A stretch of DNA of 64,000 bases from Acinetobacter albensis (GTDB lineage Bacteria; Pseudomonadota; Gammaproteobacteria; Pseudomonadales; Moraxellaceae): the NCBI RefSeq assembly GCF_900095025.1, contig NZ_FMBK01000004.1:124001-188000 (forward strand), written 5' to 3'. Below, piece after piece: positions 8,455-19,947 of the stretch (positions within the stretch are counted from its first letter, which is position 1; the number at the start of each line of letters is the position of its first letter). A program made the translations under genes and the position numbers. Under the pieces are notes generated by a model. The model saw nothing but the letters and a program-made list of their open reading frames with translations, ran no database searches and had not been told where the DNA came from.

Positions 8455-8898
8455 TTAGTTTTTAACATAACCTTTAGTTAAACAACCACCAGAATATGTC
8501 CACACTAAACGATCGGACGCATCCGGAACTGGTGTTAATATACAAGTATCCGCTGCATCAATACCTTTATAGGCATTCGGTGTTGCTGTAATCATATTTG
8601 CCGCGACTCCAGGTAAAGTAGCTGCTGTTAGCGTAATCCCAGCTAATGCTTTATTTGTTAAACCTGTTGGTAATGTTTCACCAATTTCAGTATCGCTATC
8701 ACACTTGGTTAAATCTTTTTCAATACCATAACACGTATCAACTGCAGTACGAATTGATGACATTGCTAAAGGAATTTCAGAATAAGCCGCTTTTTTAATA
8801 TAATTTTGGTACGAAGGAATCGCAATTGCCGCCAAAATACCGATAATCGCAATAACGATCATTAATTCAATTAAGGTAAAACCCTTTTGTGCATTCAT
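8455..8898 (-). CDS. Type IV pilin, PilA/ComP type
   Basis: Prepilin of 147 residues. The leader MNAQKG is followed by [20 protein letters not shown], so PilD would cut after G6 and methylate F7; E11 is the conserved Glu+5. Four cysteines (C56, C66, C119, C139) suggest two disulfide loops, the second closing the C-terminal D-region (DTCILTP...GGCLTKG). The pilin forms fibres or pseudopili used for twitching or DNA uptake. The start is ATG 8898, behind GGAG; the open GTG at 8910 would lengthen the leader abnormally. A PglL enzyme lies downstream and a sigma-54-type promoter upstream. PilA and ComP are not separable from sequence alone. Confidence 0.92.
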   Translation of the reverse strand: MNAQKGFTLIELMIVIAIIGILAAIAIPSYQNYIKKAAYSEIPLAMSSIRTAVDTCYGIEKDLTKCDSDTEIGETLPTGLTNKALAGITLTAATLPGVAANMITATPNAYKGIDAADTCILTPVPDASDRLVWTYSGGCLTKGYVKN

Positions 8899-8967
8899 AA
8901 CATTCTCCACAAATGTTTATTGTTTATTTATAAGCTTTATCAACTTAATTTAGCTTCTTTTCTATGT

Positions 8968-8983
8968 AGCACTTAATGTGCCA
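8968..8983 (-). promoter_or_regulatory. Sigma-54 type -24/-12 promoter of the pilin gene
   Basis: The reverse strand reads TGGCAC-ATTAA-GTGCT, one mismatch from TGGCAC-N5-TTGCW. The GG and GC pairs have the exact 10-base spacing. Transcription would begin near 8957, about 60 bases before the pilin ATG. Pilin genes in Pseudomonas and relatives are RpoN- and PilR-dependent, which supports this reading. Confidence 0.8.
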
Positions 8984-9106
8984 ATCTTGATTATAATAAA
9001 ATGAATAAAAAAAACAGCACTTTAAAAAAATAAAATTGTTATTTCGTCGTATTTATATTTTTTTAAGTAACTAGTTGACACTTTTTGTCAGTTTTACACC
9101 TATTTG

Positions 9107-9667
9107 CTAACCCAAAATAATCGGTTCATTGCTCAATTCGTTAGTCTGATCAGGTATTGAATGTTCATAAAACTGGTTTAGTATCTCGCCTATCTGAAAA
9201 ATACCTGTAACTAAAGCTTCACGATATTGCTGACGAGCCAATGTAGCAATCATCGTTGCACATATCTCATCCCATACCCCTTGCTCAGTGGCTTTTTCAA
9301 TGCCACGGTCAATCACAATTTCAACTTTACGCTCACACAAGTTTAAATACAGCAGTACCCCACTGTTGTATTCAGTGTCCCATACGCCCAGTTCAGCAAA
9401 CAGTTGCCGTGCACGCATACACGTATTTTGTTGATAGGCTTGATGAGAAGGAAGACAACCTTCAATCACCACCTGTATTTCCCCAATATGCCCATGTTCT
9501 GCCTCGCTTACGGCTTGCGCAATGGCATGCTGGTCAGCTTTTGAAAAATAACGCTTGGTTGCAGGCATATATAAAAAGTGCTTAAACCAACGCTTAATGC
9601 TGGGCTGATTCAGCTGTTCTATTTTCGGTTGTGTCAGTATTTCTGTTGTATCTGTTGTTGTTACCAT
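9107..9667 (-). CDS. Cytoplasmic TPM-domain protein
   Basis: A protein of 186 residues with no signal peptide or membrane segment. The central region (about 40-160) matches the TPM domain: FSKADQHAIAQAVSEAE, GEIQVVIEG, GVLLYLNLCERKVEIVIDRGI and QYREALVTGI. TPM domains occur in YgcG/Psb32-type proteins, and their biochemical role in bacteria is unclear. The ATG overlaps the stop of the preceding TPM gene in ATGGTAA (9661-9667), so translation is probably coupled. It is the third gene of a lemA-TPM-TPM operon, with one secreted and one cytoplasmic TPM protein. I assign no enzymatic function. Confidence 0.85.
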   Translation of the reverse strand: MVTTTDTTEILTQPKIEQLNQPSIKRWFKHFLYMPATKRYFSKADQHAIAQAVSEAEHGHIGEIQVVIEGCLPSHQAYQQNTCMRARQLFAELGVWDTEYNSGVLLYLNLCERKVEIVIDRGIEKATEQGVWDEICATMIATLARQQYREALVTGIFQIGEILNQFYEHSIPDQTNELSNEPIILG

Positions 9668-10734
9668 GAGCCTGATGCGCCTCCCCCGCCAAAACCACCG
9701 CCACCACCACTAAATCCACCGCCCCCAAAACCACCACCGCCTCGACCACCACGACCACCGCCACCCGCCAAAAACAGTTGGAAAATGGTTTGTGCTATAG
9801 CCGTAATCAGTAATACAAAAATTCCGCCACCAATCAATAAACTGGTGATTAAACCTGCACCATTGACCAGTCCTGCAACGGTTCCTGCAACTGCAGCCGT
9901 TGAAGCACTTAAGCGTTTTCCCACCACAAAAGAACCGACAATACCTGCAATTAAAATAAATAAGGCCGTGCTCAAGGTTTTTTGTTTGGCTTGTTGTTCA
10001 TGCAAGGCTTGTTGTTGACGTTCTTTGAGTTCCTGTGCTGCTTTTTGTGCCAGCTCAGGGTCCATATTTAAAATACGTTCTATTTCTACCAGCCCCGCAT
10101 CAATACCTTGTGCATATTGAGCCTGTTTAAAATAAGGCGTGATTTGATTTCGAATAATCCGACTGGCGACAATATCTGGAATCACGCCTTCCAGACCGTA
10201 TCCTGTCAAAATTTGAATACGACGGTCATTTATGGCTATTGCCATGAGCAAACCATTGTCCTGTTTGGCCGAACCCAGTTGCCATTTTTCCGCAATTCGC
10301 ATGGCAAAATCAAAAATATCTTCCTGACCTGTGGTCGGTACAATCACCACGCCTATTTGCGCTTTGCCTTCCTCATGCAAAGCCAGAATACGTTGACTAA
10401 TTTCTTGCTTCTGATTGGCATTTAAGAGGTTGGCCTGATCGACTACAGGTTCATTTAAAGTCGGCAATCCGCGAATAGATTCGCCCTCTGCCATATCATT
10501 GGCCACCGCTGATGCCTGAATCTTGCTTTCAGGAGCAGTAGGTGTTGTGTTTAAATTTTGCGCTGTTTGTTGCTGATCTTTGATTATTTTTCCAACCACC
10601 ACTGCTTCACTGGTCTCATCGGTCGCAGTCGCAGTTTCTGCCCATGTCAATACACTGAATAACATGCCAAAGCACAAAATGAACATTGGTAGAATTTTTA
10701 GGCTGAAAAAATAGTTTTTATCAAAATCCGACAT
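9661..10734 (-). CDS. Secreted TPM-domain protein with glycine-rich tail (YgcG-like)
   Basis: A protein of 357 residues. A hydrophobic N-terminal segment ending near TWAETA looks like a signal peptide. The TPM domain covers about residues 85-210 (LPTLNEPVVDQANLLN, GVVIVPTTGQED, NDRRIQILTGYGLEG). Two hydrophobic segments follow around 255-325, then a C-terminal tail of glycine repeats with serine (GGGFGGGGFSGGGG). This layout is typical of the YgcG family, which is often linked to lemA as here. The start is ATG 10734 with an AAGGA site; the TTG at 10740 lacks support. The gene is 28 bp after lemA and overlaps the next TPM gene. The function is not established. Confidence 0.88.
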   Translation of the reverse strand: MSDFDKNYFFSLKILPMFILCFGMLFSVLTWAETATATDETSEAVVVGKIIKDQQQTAQNLNTTPTAPESKIQASAVANDMAEGESIRGLPTLNEPVVDQANLLNANQKQEISQRILALHEEGKAQIGVVIVPTTGQEDIFDFAMRIAEKWQLGSAKQDNGLLMAIAINDRRIQILTGYGLEGVIPDIVASRIIRNQITPYFKQAQYAQGIDAGLVEIERILNMDPELAQKAAQELKERQQQALHEQQAKQKTLSTALFILIAGIVGSFVVGKRLSASTAAVAGTVAGLVNGAGLITSLLIGGGIFVLLITAIAQTIFQLFLAGGGGRGGRGGGGFGGGGFSGGGGGFGGGGASGSW

Positions 10735-10762
10735 CGGCAATCCTTATTCAATCACGCATGAC

Positions 10763-11353
10763 TTACTCAAAAGAGACTTTCGGTGCATTTTGCGCGCTTT
10801 GGTCTGCACTGAAGTTCGGCTTCGTGTCCATACCAATGACTTTAGCAGTCATCGCTTGTGGAAACTGGCGTGCATAACCATTGAAGTCTTGTACTGTCGT
10901 AATATAACGATTACGTGCCACCGCAATTCTGTTTTCAGTGCCTTCAAGTTGTACTTGTAAGTCACGAAATTGCTCATTGGCTTTTAAATCAGGATAGTTT
11001 TCAGACACAGCAATCAGTCGGGATAAAGCACTGGTCATCTGTGCCTGAGCTTGTTGATATTTTTCAAACAATGCTGGGTCTTCGAGTACTTCTCGATCAA
11101 CTTTTAAACCCGCCACATTGGCACGTGCTTGAGTGACTTCAGTCAGTACTTGTTCTTCATGTTTGGCATAGCCTTTGACCACATTGACTAAATTGGGCAC
11201 CAAATCGGCACGACGTTGATATTGATTTTGTACTTCCGACCATGACGCGGTCACAGCTTCATCTTTGACTTGTAAAGTGTTATAGCCACAACCCGATAAT
11301 GTTAAGGTACTGACAAGCGCAATCGCGACTAAACTTTTCTTTATTGGATTCAT
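10763..11353 (-). CDS. lemA: LemA family lipoprotein
   Basis: A LemA protein of 196 residues. The N-terminus is a lipoprotein signal with lipobox LSGC (C22), so the protein should be membrane-anchored and periplasmic. The family core is clear: SEVQNQYQRRADLVPNLVNV, VKGYAKHEEQVL, ARNRYI and YNGYARQFP-like FNGYARQFP. LemA folds as an extended helical bundle. Its exact function is unknown, but it repeatedly occurs with YgcG/TPM proteins, as in this three-gene operon. The ribosome-binding site is AGAGGAT. Genes downstream follow after 28 bp and a 7-bp overlap. Confidence 0.93.
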   Translation of the reverse strand: MNPIKKSLVAIALVSTLTLSGCGYNTLQVKDEAVTASWSEVQNQYQRRADLVPNLVNVVKGYAKHEEQVLTEVTQARANVAGLKVDREVLEDPALFEKYQQAQAQMTSALSRLIAVSENYPDLKANEQFRDLQVQLEGTENRIAVARNRYITTVQDFNGYARQFPQAMTAKVIGMDTKPNFSADQSAQNAPKVSFE

Positions 11354-11454
11354 TAATTTATATCCTCTATATTTGTTTGTATTTATTTAAATATTTTTAT
11401 TGTAGCGGTATTTCAAGTCAGTTCTGTTTAATTTCAGTATTCTTCATAATCTAT

Positions 11455-11487
11455 AAAAAAAGGTGAATATCTCTATTCACCTTTTTT
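11455..11487. terminator. Rho-independent terminator upstream of lemA, after the hydrolase gene stop side
   Basis: Stem AGGTGAATA (11461-11469) with TATTCACCT (11474-11482), flanked by A and T runs. It is about 12 bp beyond the stop (11499) of the reverse-strand hydrolase gene, so it ends that transcript before the lemA operon begins. Confidence 0.88.
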
Positions 11488-11498
11488 GCTTTTATGCA

Positions 11499-12422
11499 TT
11501 AATTGAGTAACATGGGTTTTAATTCCTGTTGAAAACTTTCCAACTGATACTCATTAGCCAAACGTGTTTTCCAGACCTCTACAATGGTGCTGTAATCATG
11601 ACTTGAAGGATGAAAATCTTTTTTAAAATAAGATAAATATTCTGGAGCAAGTTGGACAAACATTTTCATAAGGAGATAAAGCCCAAAAATATTCCCTCCC
11701 ACTTTCGCTAAACTTTTTTTCCTGTCTTGCAAAAACAAGCGTGTTGCAGAATAAAAGGTCAAACTGGCAAAGCCTGTGGTGACACTACGCATGATCATAC
11801 GACGAACTCGATCATCACCATAGATATGCTGATAGACATCGAATGCCACTGCACGATGTTCAATTTCTTCAATCGCATGCCAAATCCATAACTTGGCTGC
11901 TTCATCATCTAAAGTGCTCAGAATTTCTGGATGTTTCAACAGATATCCCCCCAATAAAGCGGTGAAATGTTCAAATGCACAGGTAATCGCCAATTGAATT
12001 TTAGGATGCAATTTTTTGACATGATGATTTTTGCGCTCCAACCATGCCTGAAAACGATCTAAATTATATTGTTCAGTTCGCCACGCTGCATTAAATTCTG
12101 TATGAGCTTTGGAATGCATCGCTTCCTGACCAATAAATGCAGCGATCTGCGCCTGTAAAGTTTCATCCTTCACTTGGTCACGTACATTTCGCACACTATG
12201 TACAAAAAATTGCTCGCCAATTGGAAAGGTTGATGAGAGTGCGGTGAGTAAGTGAGACATGATAGGCGAGTTGGCAAAATAATGTCGACGGATGGATTGA
12301 GGCTTAAAGTGTAAGCGTCGCACTGTAATCCCGATGGCTTTGGGACGCTGTAAATATGATTTTTCGGCAGTAAATTCAGCTTTTTTCACGTGGGCAGCCC
12401 CATCTAAAAATGAATAATTCAT
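11499..12422 (-). CDS. Putative metal-dependent hydrolase (PF10118-like)
   Basis: A soluble protein of 307 residues. The pattern FPIGEQFF, then QEAMHSKAH, then EHFTALLGG, then WHAIEEIEHRAVAFD repeats acidic and histidine residues on helices. This resembles a ferritin-like di-metal site and the family catalogued as predicted metal-dependent hydrolase (PF10118). It has no signal peptide; one moderately hydrophobic stretch lies near residues 215-260. The substrate is unknown, and the name hydrolase is itself a family prediction. The gene stands alone between the lemA operon and gltD, with its own terminator. The upstream gap of about 240 bp holds only the gltD terminator. Confidence 0.75.
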   Translation of the reverse strand: MNYSFLDGAAHVKKAEFTAEKSYLQRPKAIGITVRRLHFKPQSIRRHYFANSPIMSHLLTALSSTFPIGEQFFVHSVRNVRDQVKDETLQAQIAAFIGQEAMHSKAHTEFNAAWRTEQYNLDRFQAWLERKNHHVKKLHPKIQLAITCAFEHFTALLGGYLLKHPEILSTLDDEAAKLWIWHAIEEIEHRAVAFDVYQHIYGDDRVRRMIMRSVTTGFASLTFYSATRLFLQDRKKSLAKVGGNIFGLYLLMKMFVQLAPEYLSYFKKDFHPSSHDYSTIVEVWKTRLANEYQLESFQQELKPMLLN

Positions 12423-12607
12423 CTCATATTGACAGATAATATACAGTTGTATATTGCAAAAACACTCGCAAACTTGACCAAAATGCTCAAATAAATCGAA
12501 ATGTACTCGTTATGAAATGCGAGATCAATTTAAATCCAATACACAATCATTAAATATCTATAAAAAAAAATTTAATTTTCATCATTTAGAACAATAGAAA
12601 ACTCATG

Positions 12608-12636
12608 AAAAAGCCTACAAGAATGTAGGCTTTTTT
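12608..12636 (-). terminator. Terminator after gltD
   Basis: Stem AGCCTACA with TGTAGGCT (loop AGAA), flanked by A and T runs. It lies 30 bp past the gltD stop on the reverse strand and closes the gltBD operon. Confidence 0.88.
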
Positions 12637-12665
12637 ATATGAATTTTTAAAACTGAATGTTGAGC

Positions 12666-14120
<1,455 letters not shown>

Positions 14121-14159
14121 TTATCCGCTACACCTGCCTATCAATCTGCAGTAGTGGAA

Positions 14160-17100
14160 TTATTGTGGATCGGCTTTAGTCGTTTTCAAAAGCGTTTGCA
14201 AATTAGCAGCTTTTGGTTTTACAAGCCAGAATTTACGGCTGTAAAAATCAAACTCATTACGGATCTTATACGCCCACGCACTACCAGTCTCTTGAATGTG
14301 TTCATCTAAAATACGGCTTAAGAATTCTTGATGTTCTTCCATCGCTTCTGTAGAGATACGATTTAATTCAATCAACTCATGGTTGTAGTGGTCAACGAAG
14401 TCATTATCGAGGTCAAGTACATAGGCAAATCCACCAGTCATACCTGCACCAAAGTTATGGCCAACTTTACCCAGTACAGTCACAATACCACCGGTCATGT
14501 ATTCACAACAATGGTCGCCCGCACCTTCAATCACTGCAAATGCACCTGAGTTACGTACTGCAAAACGCTCACCTGCGGTACCCGCAGCAAATACTTTACC
14601 GCCAGTAGCTCCGTATAAACAGGTATTTCCAATAATCGCGGTATTTTGAGTTTGGAATGGTGAACCTTTTGGTGGGAAAATCGAAATACGACCACCTGCC
14701 ATACCTTTACCCACGTAATCGTTGGCATCACCTTCAAGTTTAATATGTAAGCCGCCTGCGTTCCAAACACCCAATGACTGTCCAGCTGTGCCTTTTAAGT
14801 TCATGACAACAGGATGGTTTTCCATACCTAAATTGCCATAACGACGTGCAATTTCACCAGAAATACGAGCACCAATTGAACGGTCACAGTTGACTACATT
14901 GTAGTTAAACTCAGCACTTTGTCCTGCTTCAATCGTCGGAAGCATTTCAACCACCATTTTCTCAGCCAGTAAGCCTTTATCAAAAGGCGCATTACCTTGA
15001 ACTTGGCAGTACTGTGCCTTACCTTCCGCAGAAGGATGTGAGGTTAACAAAGCACTTAAATCTAAGTGGGCATGTTTGTCGGTATCACCAGGTAATACTT
15101 CGAGCAAATCAGTACGGCCAATCAAATCTTTAAGACTTGAAACACCTAATGCGGCTAACCATTCACGTGTTTCTTCTGCAATAAAGTGGAAGAAATTAAT
15201 CAGCATTTCTGGCTCGCCAATATAATGCTCTTGACGTAAATGATCTTGTTGCGTCGCTACACCCGTCGCACAGTTGTTGAGGTGACAAATACGCAAGTAC
15301 TTACAACCCAATGCAATCATTGGTGTTGAACCAAAACCAAAACTTTCGGCTCCTAGAATGGCGGCTTTTACCACATCTAGACCAGTTTTCAAACCACCAT
15401 CAGTTTGAACACGGACTTTGCCACGTAAATCATTCACACGGAGTGCCTGATGCGCTTCTGCTAAACCTAACTCCCACGGTGAACCTGCATGGTGGATAGA
15501 AGACAATGGTGAGGCTGCTGTACCACCGTCATAACCCGAAATAGTGATGAAATCGGCATAGGCTTTCGCAACACCTGCTGCAATCGTACCTACACCCGGT
15601 TCAGACACTAATTTCACTGAAACCATCGCTTGAGGATTGACTTGTTTTAAGTCAAAGATCAATTGCGATAAATCTTCAATTGAATAAATATCATGATGCG
15701 GTGGTGGTGAGATCAGCGTTACTCCCGGTACTGAATAACGTAAACGTGCAATTAAGCCATTTACTTTACCACCTGGTAACTGACCACCTTCACCTGGTTT
15801 GGCACCTTGCGCCACTTTAATCTGCAATACTTCAGCAGAGGTTAAATAGGCAGGTGTAACACCGAAACGGCCTGAAGCAATCTGTTTAATTTTAGAATTA
15901 CGAATCGTGCCATAACGTGCAGGATCTTCACCACCCTCACCCGAATTTGAACGGCCGCCAATCGTATTCATCGCAATCGCAATGGCTTCATGCGCTTCTG
16001 GCGACAATGCACCAAGCGACATTCCGGCCGAGTCAAAACGTGGCAGAATCTCTTTAATTGATTCAACTTGCTCTAAAGCGATCGAATTGTCTGTTTTGAG
16101 CTTAAATAAATCACGAATCGTGGCAATTGGACGATTATTAACCAATTCTGCATATTCTTTAAAATCTGCATAATTGCCTGAACGTACTGATTTATGCAAA
16201 GCATTAATCACATCAGGATTAAATGCATGATATTCCTTATCAAAAACGAATTTTAATAAACCACCTTGATCAATTGGCTTACGCGACTTCCACGCATTCT
16301 CCGCCAATTTTTTCAAATCATTTTCAAGGTCAGTAAATGTTGCACCCTGAATACGACTTGGAACACCTGTAAAGCATTGATCCACTACTTCATTGGATAA
16401 ACCAACTGCTTCAAACAACTGACCACCACGATAAGAGGCAACGGTTGAAATACCCATTTTAGACAGAACTTTCAGCAAGCCTTTCTCAATGCCTTTACGG
16501 AAGTTGGCTTGAGCTTGGATTGGATCACCCAATAACTCACCTTTCGCCACTAAATCATTGATCACGTCATACGCTAAATATGGATAAATCGCAGTTGCGC
16601 CAAATCCTAGAATAACGGCAAATTGGTGTGGATCACGTGCCAATCCTGTTTCTACAATGATATTGGCATCAGTACGTAAACCCACTTGAATCAAGTGATG
16701 GTGTACTGCACCTGTCGCCATTAAAGCATTGGCAGGTAAATAACCTTCACGAATTTTTTTATCTGAAAGTACCAACAACGTTTTGCCATCACTAATTGCT
16801 TGTGCAGCCTCGATACAAATACGCGTAATCGCAGCTTGTAAGCCTTCAGCTTCCGCATAGTTCAAATCGATATCGGCAATTTCATAGCCTTTACGACCCA
16901 ATGTACGGATTTGATGCATTTTTGAATTAGAAAGTACTGGACTCGATACGATCAAGCGATCTGCATGTTCAGGGCCTTGTTCAAATACATTTTGCTCACG
17001 GCCAAAACAGGTTTCTAGTGACATCACAATCGATTCACGCAGTGGATCAATTGGTGGATTGGTCACTTGTGCAAACTGTTGACGGAAGAAATCCGAAACA

Positions 17101-18641
17101 TGACGCACTTGTCGTGACAAAACAGCCATTGGCGTATCATCACCCATGGATCCCACCGCTTCCTGACCACTTTCAGCGATTGGACGTAATAACTGGTCAC
17201 GTTCTTCAAACGTCACCATGAACATTTTTTGTGCAGCTTTTAGCGCATCGCTTTTTAAGCCTTGATCACATAAATATTCTTCAAGCTCTGGGCTACCTTG
17301 TAAGCGCACTGAGTTTTCGCGTAACCATTCACGGTATGGACGCATATTTTTTAAATGTTTGCTGACATCTTGCGTATCTAGCATTTTACCTGTGAAGGTA
17401 TCAATCACTAAAATTTGACCTGGACCAACACGCCCTTTGGAAATCACATCTTCAGGCTGATAACCCCACACCCCAATTTCTGATGCCAGTGTAATATAAC
17501 CATTTTTGGTAATGACCCAACGTGCAGGACGTAAACCATTACGATCCAGCATACAAATCGCATGACGACCATCTTGAATCACCAGACCTGCTGGACCATC
17601 CCATGCTTCCATGTGTTTAGAATTAAATTCATAGAAAGCACGTAAATCTGCATCAAGTGTTTCGACATTTTGCCATGCAGGTGGTACCAACATACGCAGT
17701 GCACGGAATAAATCCATCCCCCCACCGACCAGAATCTCTAACATATTATCGAGGCTTGAAGAGTCAGAACCAGTACGGTTTACAATCGGATGAAGTTCAG
17801 TTAAACCCGGAAGCAATGGATTTTCAAATTTAGGAACACGTGCCAAAGCCCAGTTACGGTTCGCAGTAATCGTGTTAATTTCACCATTATGCGCAAGATA
17901 ACGGAACGGCTGTGCCAAAGGCCAACGCGGTAAGGTATTGGTAGAAAAGCGCTGATGGAAGACCACAATATGTGATTCCAAACGCGGATCAGCAAGGTCG
18001 GTATAGAAATCTGCAATCGCTGCAGGCATCATCAAACCTTTATAGGTAATCACTGTTGAACATAATGTCGTGACATAGAATGAAGAATCATTCACCAATA
18101 ACTGTTCAGCACGACGACGCGCCAAAAACAACTTACGGTTAAATTCAACTTCTGTTACGCCCATAGGACAATTAACAATAATTTGCTCAAAAGCCGGCAT
18201 CGACTGAAGTGCAATTTCACCCAAAGCCGCGACATTGGTGGGAATAACACGCCAAGCCAATACTTTTAGGCCTTCAGATTCAACTTCTTTGGTCAGTACT
18301 TGTTTTGAATGTGCTGCAAGCGCAGGGTCAAGATTTAAAAATATAGTTCCGACTGCAAAAACTTCACTTAAAGTAATATCACTCAGTTTTTTCGCTTCTT
18401 CGCGGAAAAATGCTTTTGGCATGGCCAACAATAAACCACACCCATCTCCGGTCTTGCCATCTGCAGCAATACCACCACGGTGGGTCATACAACTTAAACT
18501 ATGAATCGCGGTCTTGACCAAATCATGACTTGCATCACCCTGCATATGGGCGATTAAACCGAAACCACAGTTATCTTTAAACTCATCTGGTTGATACAAC
18601 CCTTGAGTGGGAGCTACAGTATTAGGCGATGGCATGTGCAT
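14160..18641 (-). CDS. gltB: Glutamate synthase large subunit
   Basis: Alpha subunit of GOGAT, 1493 residues from ATG 18641. The N-terminal class II amidotransferase domain begins at C25 in [13 protein letters not shown], so a 24-residue propeptide would be removed to expose the catalytic cysteine. The central and FMN domains contain [24 protein letters not shown] and [14 protein letters not shown]. The [3Fe-4S] cysteines lie in [22 protein letters not shown]-terminal beta-helix ([17 protein letters not shown]) completes it. The start at 18641 is chosen for the AGAAGGG site 6 bases ahead; ATGs at 18680 and 18662 lack good sites. It is the first gene of gltBD. Confidence 0.97.
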   Translation of the reverse strand: MHMPSPNTVAPTQGLYQPDEFKDNCGFGLIAHMQGDASHDLVKTAIHSLSCMTHRGGIAADGKTGDGCGLLLAMPKAFFREEAKKLSDITLSEVFAVGTIFLNLDPALAAHSKQVLTKEVESEGLKVLAWRVIPTNVAALGEIALQSMPAFEQIIVNCPMGVTEVEFNRKLFLARRRAEQLLVNDSSFYVTTLCSTVITYKGLMMPAAIADFYTDLADPRLESHIVVFHQRFSTNTLPRWPLAQPFRYLAHNGEINTITANRNWALARVPKFENPLLPGLTELHPIVNRTGSDSSSLDNMLEILVGGGMDLFRALRMLVPPAWQNVETLDADLRAFYEFNSKHMEAWDGPAGLVIQDGRHAICMLDRNGLRPARWVITKNGYITLASEIGVWGYQPEDVISKGRVGPGQILVIDTFTGKMLDTQDVSKHLKNMRPYREWLRENSVRLQGSPELEEYLCDQGLKSDALKAAQKMFMVTFEERDQLLRPIAESGQEAVGSMGDDTPMAVLSRQVRHVSDFFRQQFAQVTNPPIDPLRESIVMSLETCFGREQNVFEQGPEHADRLIVSSPVLSNSKMHQIRTLGRKGYEIADIDLNYAEAEGLQAAITRICIEAAQAISDGKTLLVLSDKKIREGYLPANALMATGAVHHHLIQVGLRTDANIIVETGLARDPHQFAVILGFGATAIYPYLAYDVINDLVAKGELLGDPIQAQANFRKGIEKGLLKVLSKMGISTVASYRGGQLFEAVGLSNEVVDQCFTGVPSRIQGATFTDLENDLKKLAENAWKSRKPIDQGGLLKFVFDKEYHAFNPDVINALHKSVRSGNYADFKEYAELVNNRPIATIRDLFKLKTDNSIALEQVESIKEILPRFDSAGMSLGALSPEAHEAIAIAMNTIGGRSNSGEGGEDPARYGTIRNSKIKQIASGRFGVTPAYLTSAEVLQIKVAQGAKPGEGGQLPGGKVNGLIARLRYSVPGVTLISPPPHHDIYSIEDLSQLIFDLKQVNPQAMVSVKLVSEPGVGTIAAGVAKAYADFITISGYDGGTAASPLSSIHHAGSPWELGLAEAHQALRVNDLRGKVRVQTDGGLKTGLDVVKAAILGAESFGFGSTPMIALGCKYLRICHLNNCATGVATQQDHLRQEHYIGEPEMLINFFHFIAEETREWLAALGVSSLKDLIGRTDLLEVLPGDTDKHAHLDLSALLTSHPSAEGKAQYCQVQGNAPFDKGLLAEKMVVEMLPTIEAGQSAEFNYNVVNCDRSIGARISGEIARRYGNLGMENHPVVMNLKGTAGQSLGVWNAGGLHIKLEGDANDYVGKGMAGGRISIFPPKGSPFQTQNTAIIGNTCLYGATGGKVFAAGTAGERFAVRNSGAFAVIEGAGDHCCEYMTGGIVTVLGKVGHNFGAGMTGGFAYVLDLDNDFVDHYNHELIELNRISTEAMEEHQEFLSRILDEHIQETGSAWAYKIRNEFDFYSRKFWLVKPKAANLQTLLKTTKADPQ

Positions 18642-19074
18642 AGCGTACCCTTCTTTCAACATGGCCCTTAAAATGGGCATCTAACAATCAAATATCTTTT
18701 TGCGATTTAGTCCAATTTATGCACACTCAGATCAAAATGAGATCAAACTATTTTTCACATGCTTTCAGCTCATCCGATTTAACCCATAAAACCACAGGTT
18801 AAATTGAAGTTTCGCACTGTTTTAAAGCAAGAAAAACCAAATATTTAATCTCATCCTTGAATCTTTTCGCGCCAAAATAGGGACAAGAACTCAATTCATG
18901 CACCAATAAAGCAAAAATTATGCCAATTAAAAAAACAAGCATCTAAATCTTTTAAATGTAGAAGGAATTCAGTTTGATTAGCTATAGTGTATTTTTTTAA
19001 AAACATTATTCGCACCAGTTTTGTGCATATAAATATTTTTATAACCTACTTTGCTCTATTTTAGAACTCTATTT
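18642..19074 (-). promoter_or_regulatory. gltB upstream region with candidate operator repeats
   Basis: A 433-bp AT-rich gap with no gene. It must contain the gltB promoter and the end of the aroK-aroB-SPOR transcript. Two direct copies of AGATCAAA (18729-18736 and 18740-18747) are spaced 11 bp, one helical turn. An inverted repeat ATTTAACC/GGTTAAAT lies at 18777-18784 and 18797-18804. Either could be an operator for gltBD control by nitrogen or amino acids. No consensus for a named regulator was recognised. Confidence 0.4.
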
Positions 19075-19944
19075 TTAGTTAAATGGATCATTTATTTCTT
19101 TTTCAGGTATTTTGTTTGGCTCAGCATTTGGCATCGTATTTTTAGGCGCAGTTTCAACGCTAGAACGTGATTGTTGTACATCAACAATATTACCTTGCTC
19201 ATCACGACGTGTCACAGTTGTACTGGTGGTTGCAGCCTTGTGCTCAACAGACTGATTGGCTTGAGATTGAGCTTTTGGAGTTGGAAAAGCCAGTAAACTC
19301 TCATCTACGCGAGGCAATGGCGCAGACTTCAATTGTACAGCATATAACTTATGATTCGTGCCCATTTCCTCTGCGCCCATATCATTGACCAAAGGTAAAT
19401 AGTTTTTCATCTCTACGACTTGAGGTAAAACAGATTTTGGAAACTTAAAAGGTAATTGCTGAAGTATTCTTTTTGCTTCATTGCTATTTTTATATAGGCC
19501 ATAGACTAAAACATACTGCTCAATCTGGTCTTCACCGCTAAGACGCAGATAGAAAAAATTCTGACGATCTGCCTGCTTTTTTAAAAAGCTCTGAATAATA
19601 TCGTTCTTCGTGGTACGAAATAGTTCAATAGTGGTGTCATTTTTATTTTCACTGACAAACTTACTCCCCCGAAACTCAGGTTCATAATTTTCCGTAGTCA
19701 CTGTACGCGTCATCATTTCTAAAGGATGAACTTCATCCTGAAGCGCACCGAGCAAATTGGTTGCAGCCACTTTTTCAGGTTGAATTTGCAATTCAGATTC
19801 TGTTTCAGCTGACTTTTCAACTTCTACTAACGAATCTGTATCCGTAATTGCCCAAAAAACAATCGCTGCAAACAGGCAGACTACGCCACACACAAGCCAA
19901 ATATAATGTTGAATATGCTGCCATGGTGTACGCAGAGTTGTCAT
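19075..19944 (-). CDS. SPOR-domain-like inner-membrane protein (DamX position)
   Basis: A protein of 289 residues with one membrane helix near residues 13-33 (YIWLVCGVVCLFAAIVFWAI), so most of it would be periplasmic. Residues about 120-195 (FFYLRLSGEDQIEQYVLVYG to LPQVVEMKNYLP) have the pattern of an SPOR peptidoglycan-binding domain. The C-terminal 80 residues are low-complexity, rich in T, S, N and P. It lies 3 bp behind aroB, the same place as damX in aroK-aroB-damX of E. coli. This supports a role at the septum or cell wall, but sequence similarity to DamX itself is weak. Confidence 0.7.
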   Translation of the reverse strand: MTTLRTPWQHIQHYIWLVCGVVCLFAAIVFWAITDTDSLVEVEKSAETESELQIQPEKVAATNLLGALQDEVHPLEMMTRTVTTENYEPEFRGSKFVSENKNDTTIELFRTTKNDIIQSFLKKQADRQNFFYLRLSGEDQIEQYVLVYGLYKNSNEAKRILQQLPFKFPKSVLPQVVEMKNYLPLVNDMGAEEMGTNHKLYAVQLKSAPLPRVDESLLAFPTPKAQSQANQSVEHKAATTSTTVTRRDEQGNIVDVQQSRSSVETAPKNTMPNAEPNKIPEKEINDPFN

Positions 19945-19947
19945 GAT

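Noticed and set aside
9578..10018. Plus-strand reading frame with a long proline-rich run.
   Set aside because: It is the antisense shadow of the glycine-rich tail of the secreted TPM protein (GGN codons read as proline in reverse).
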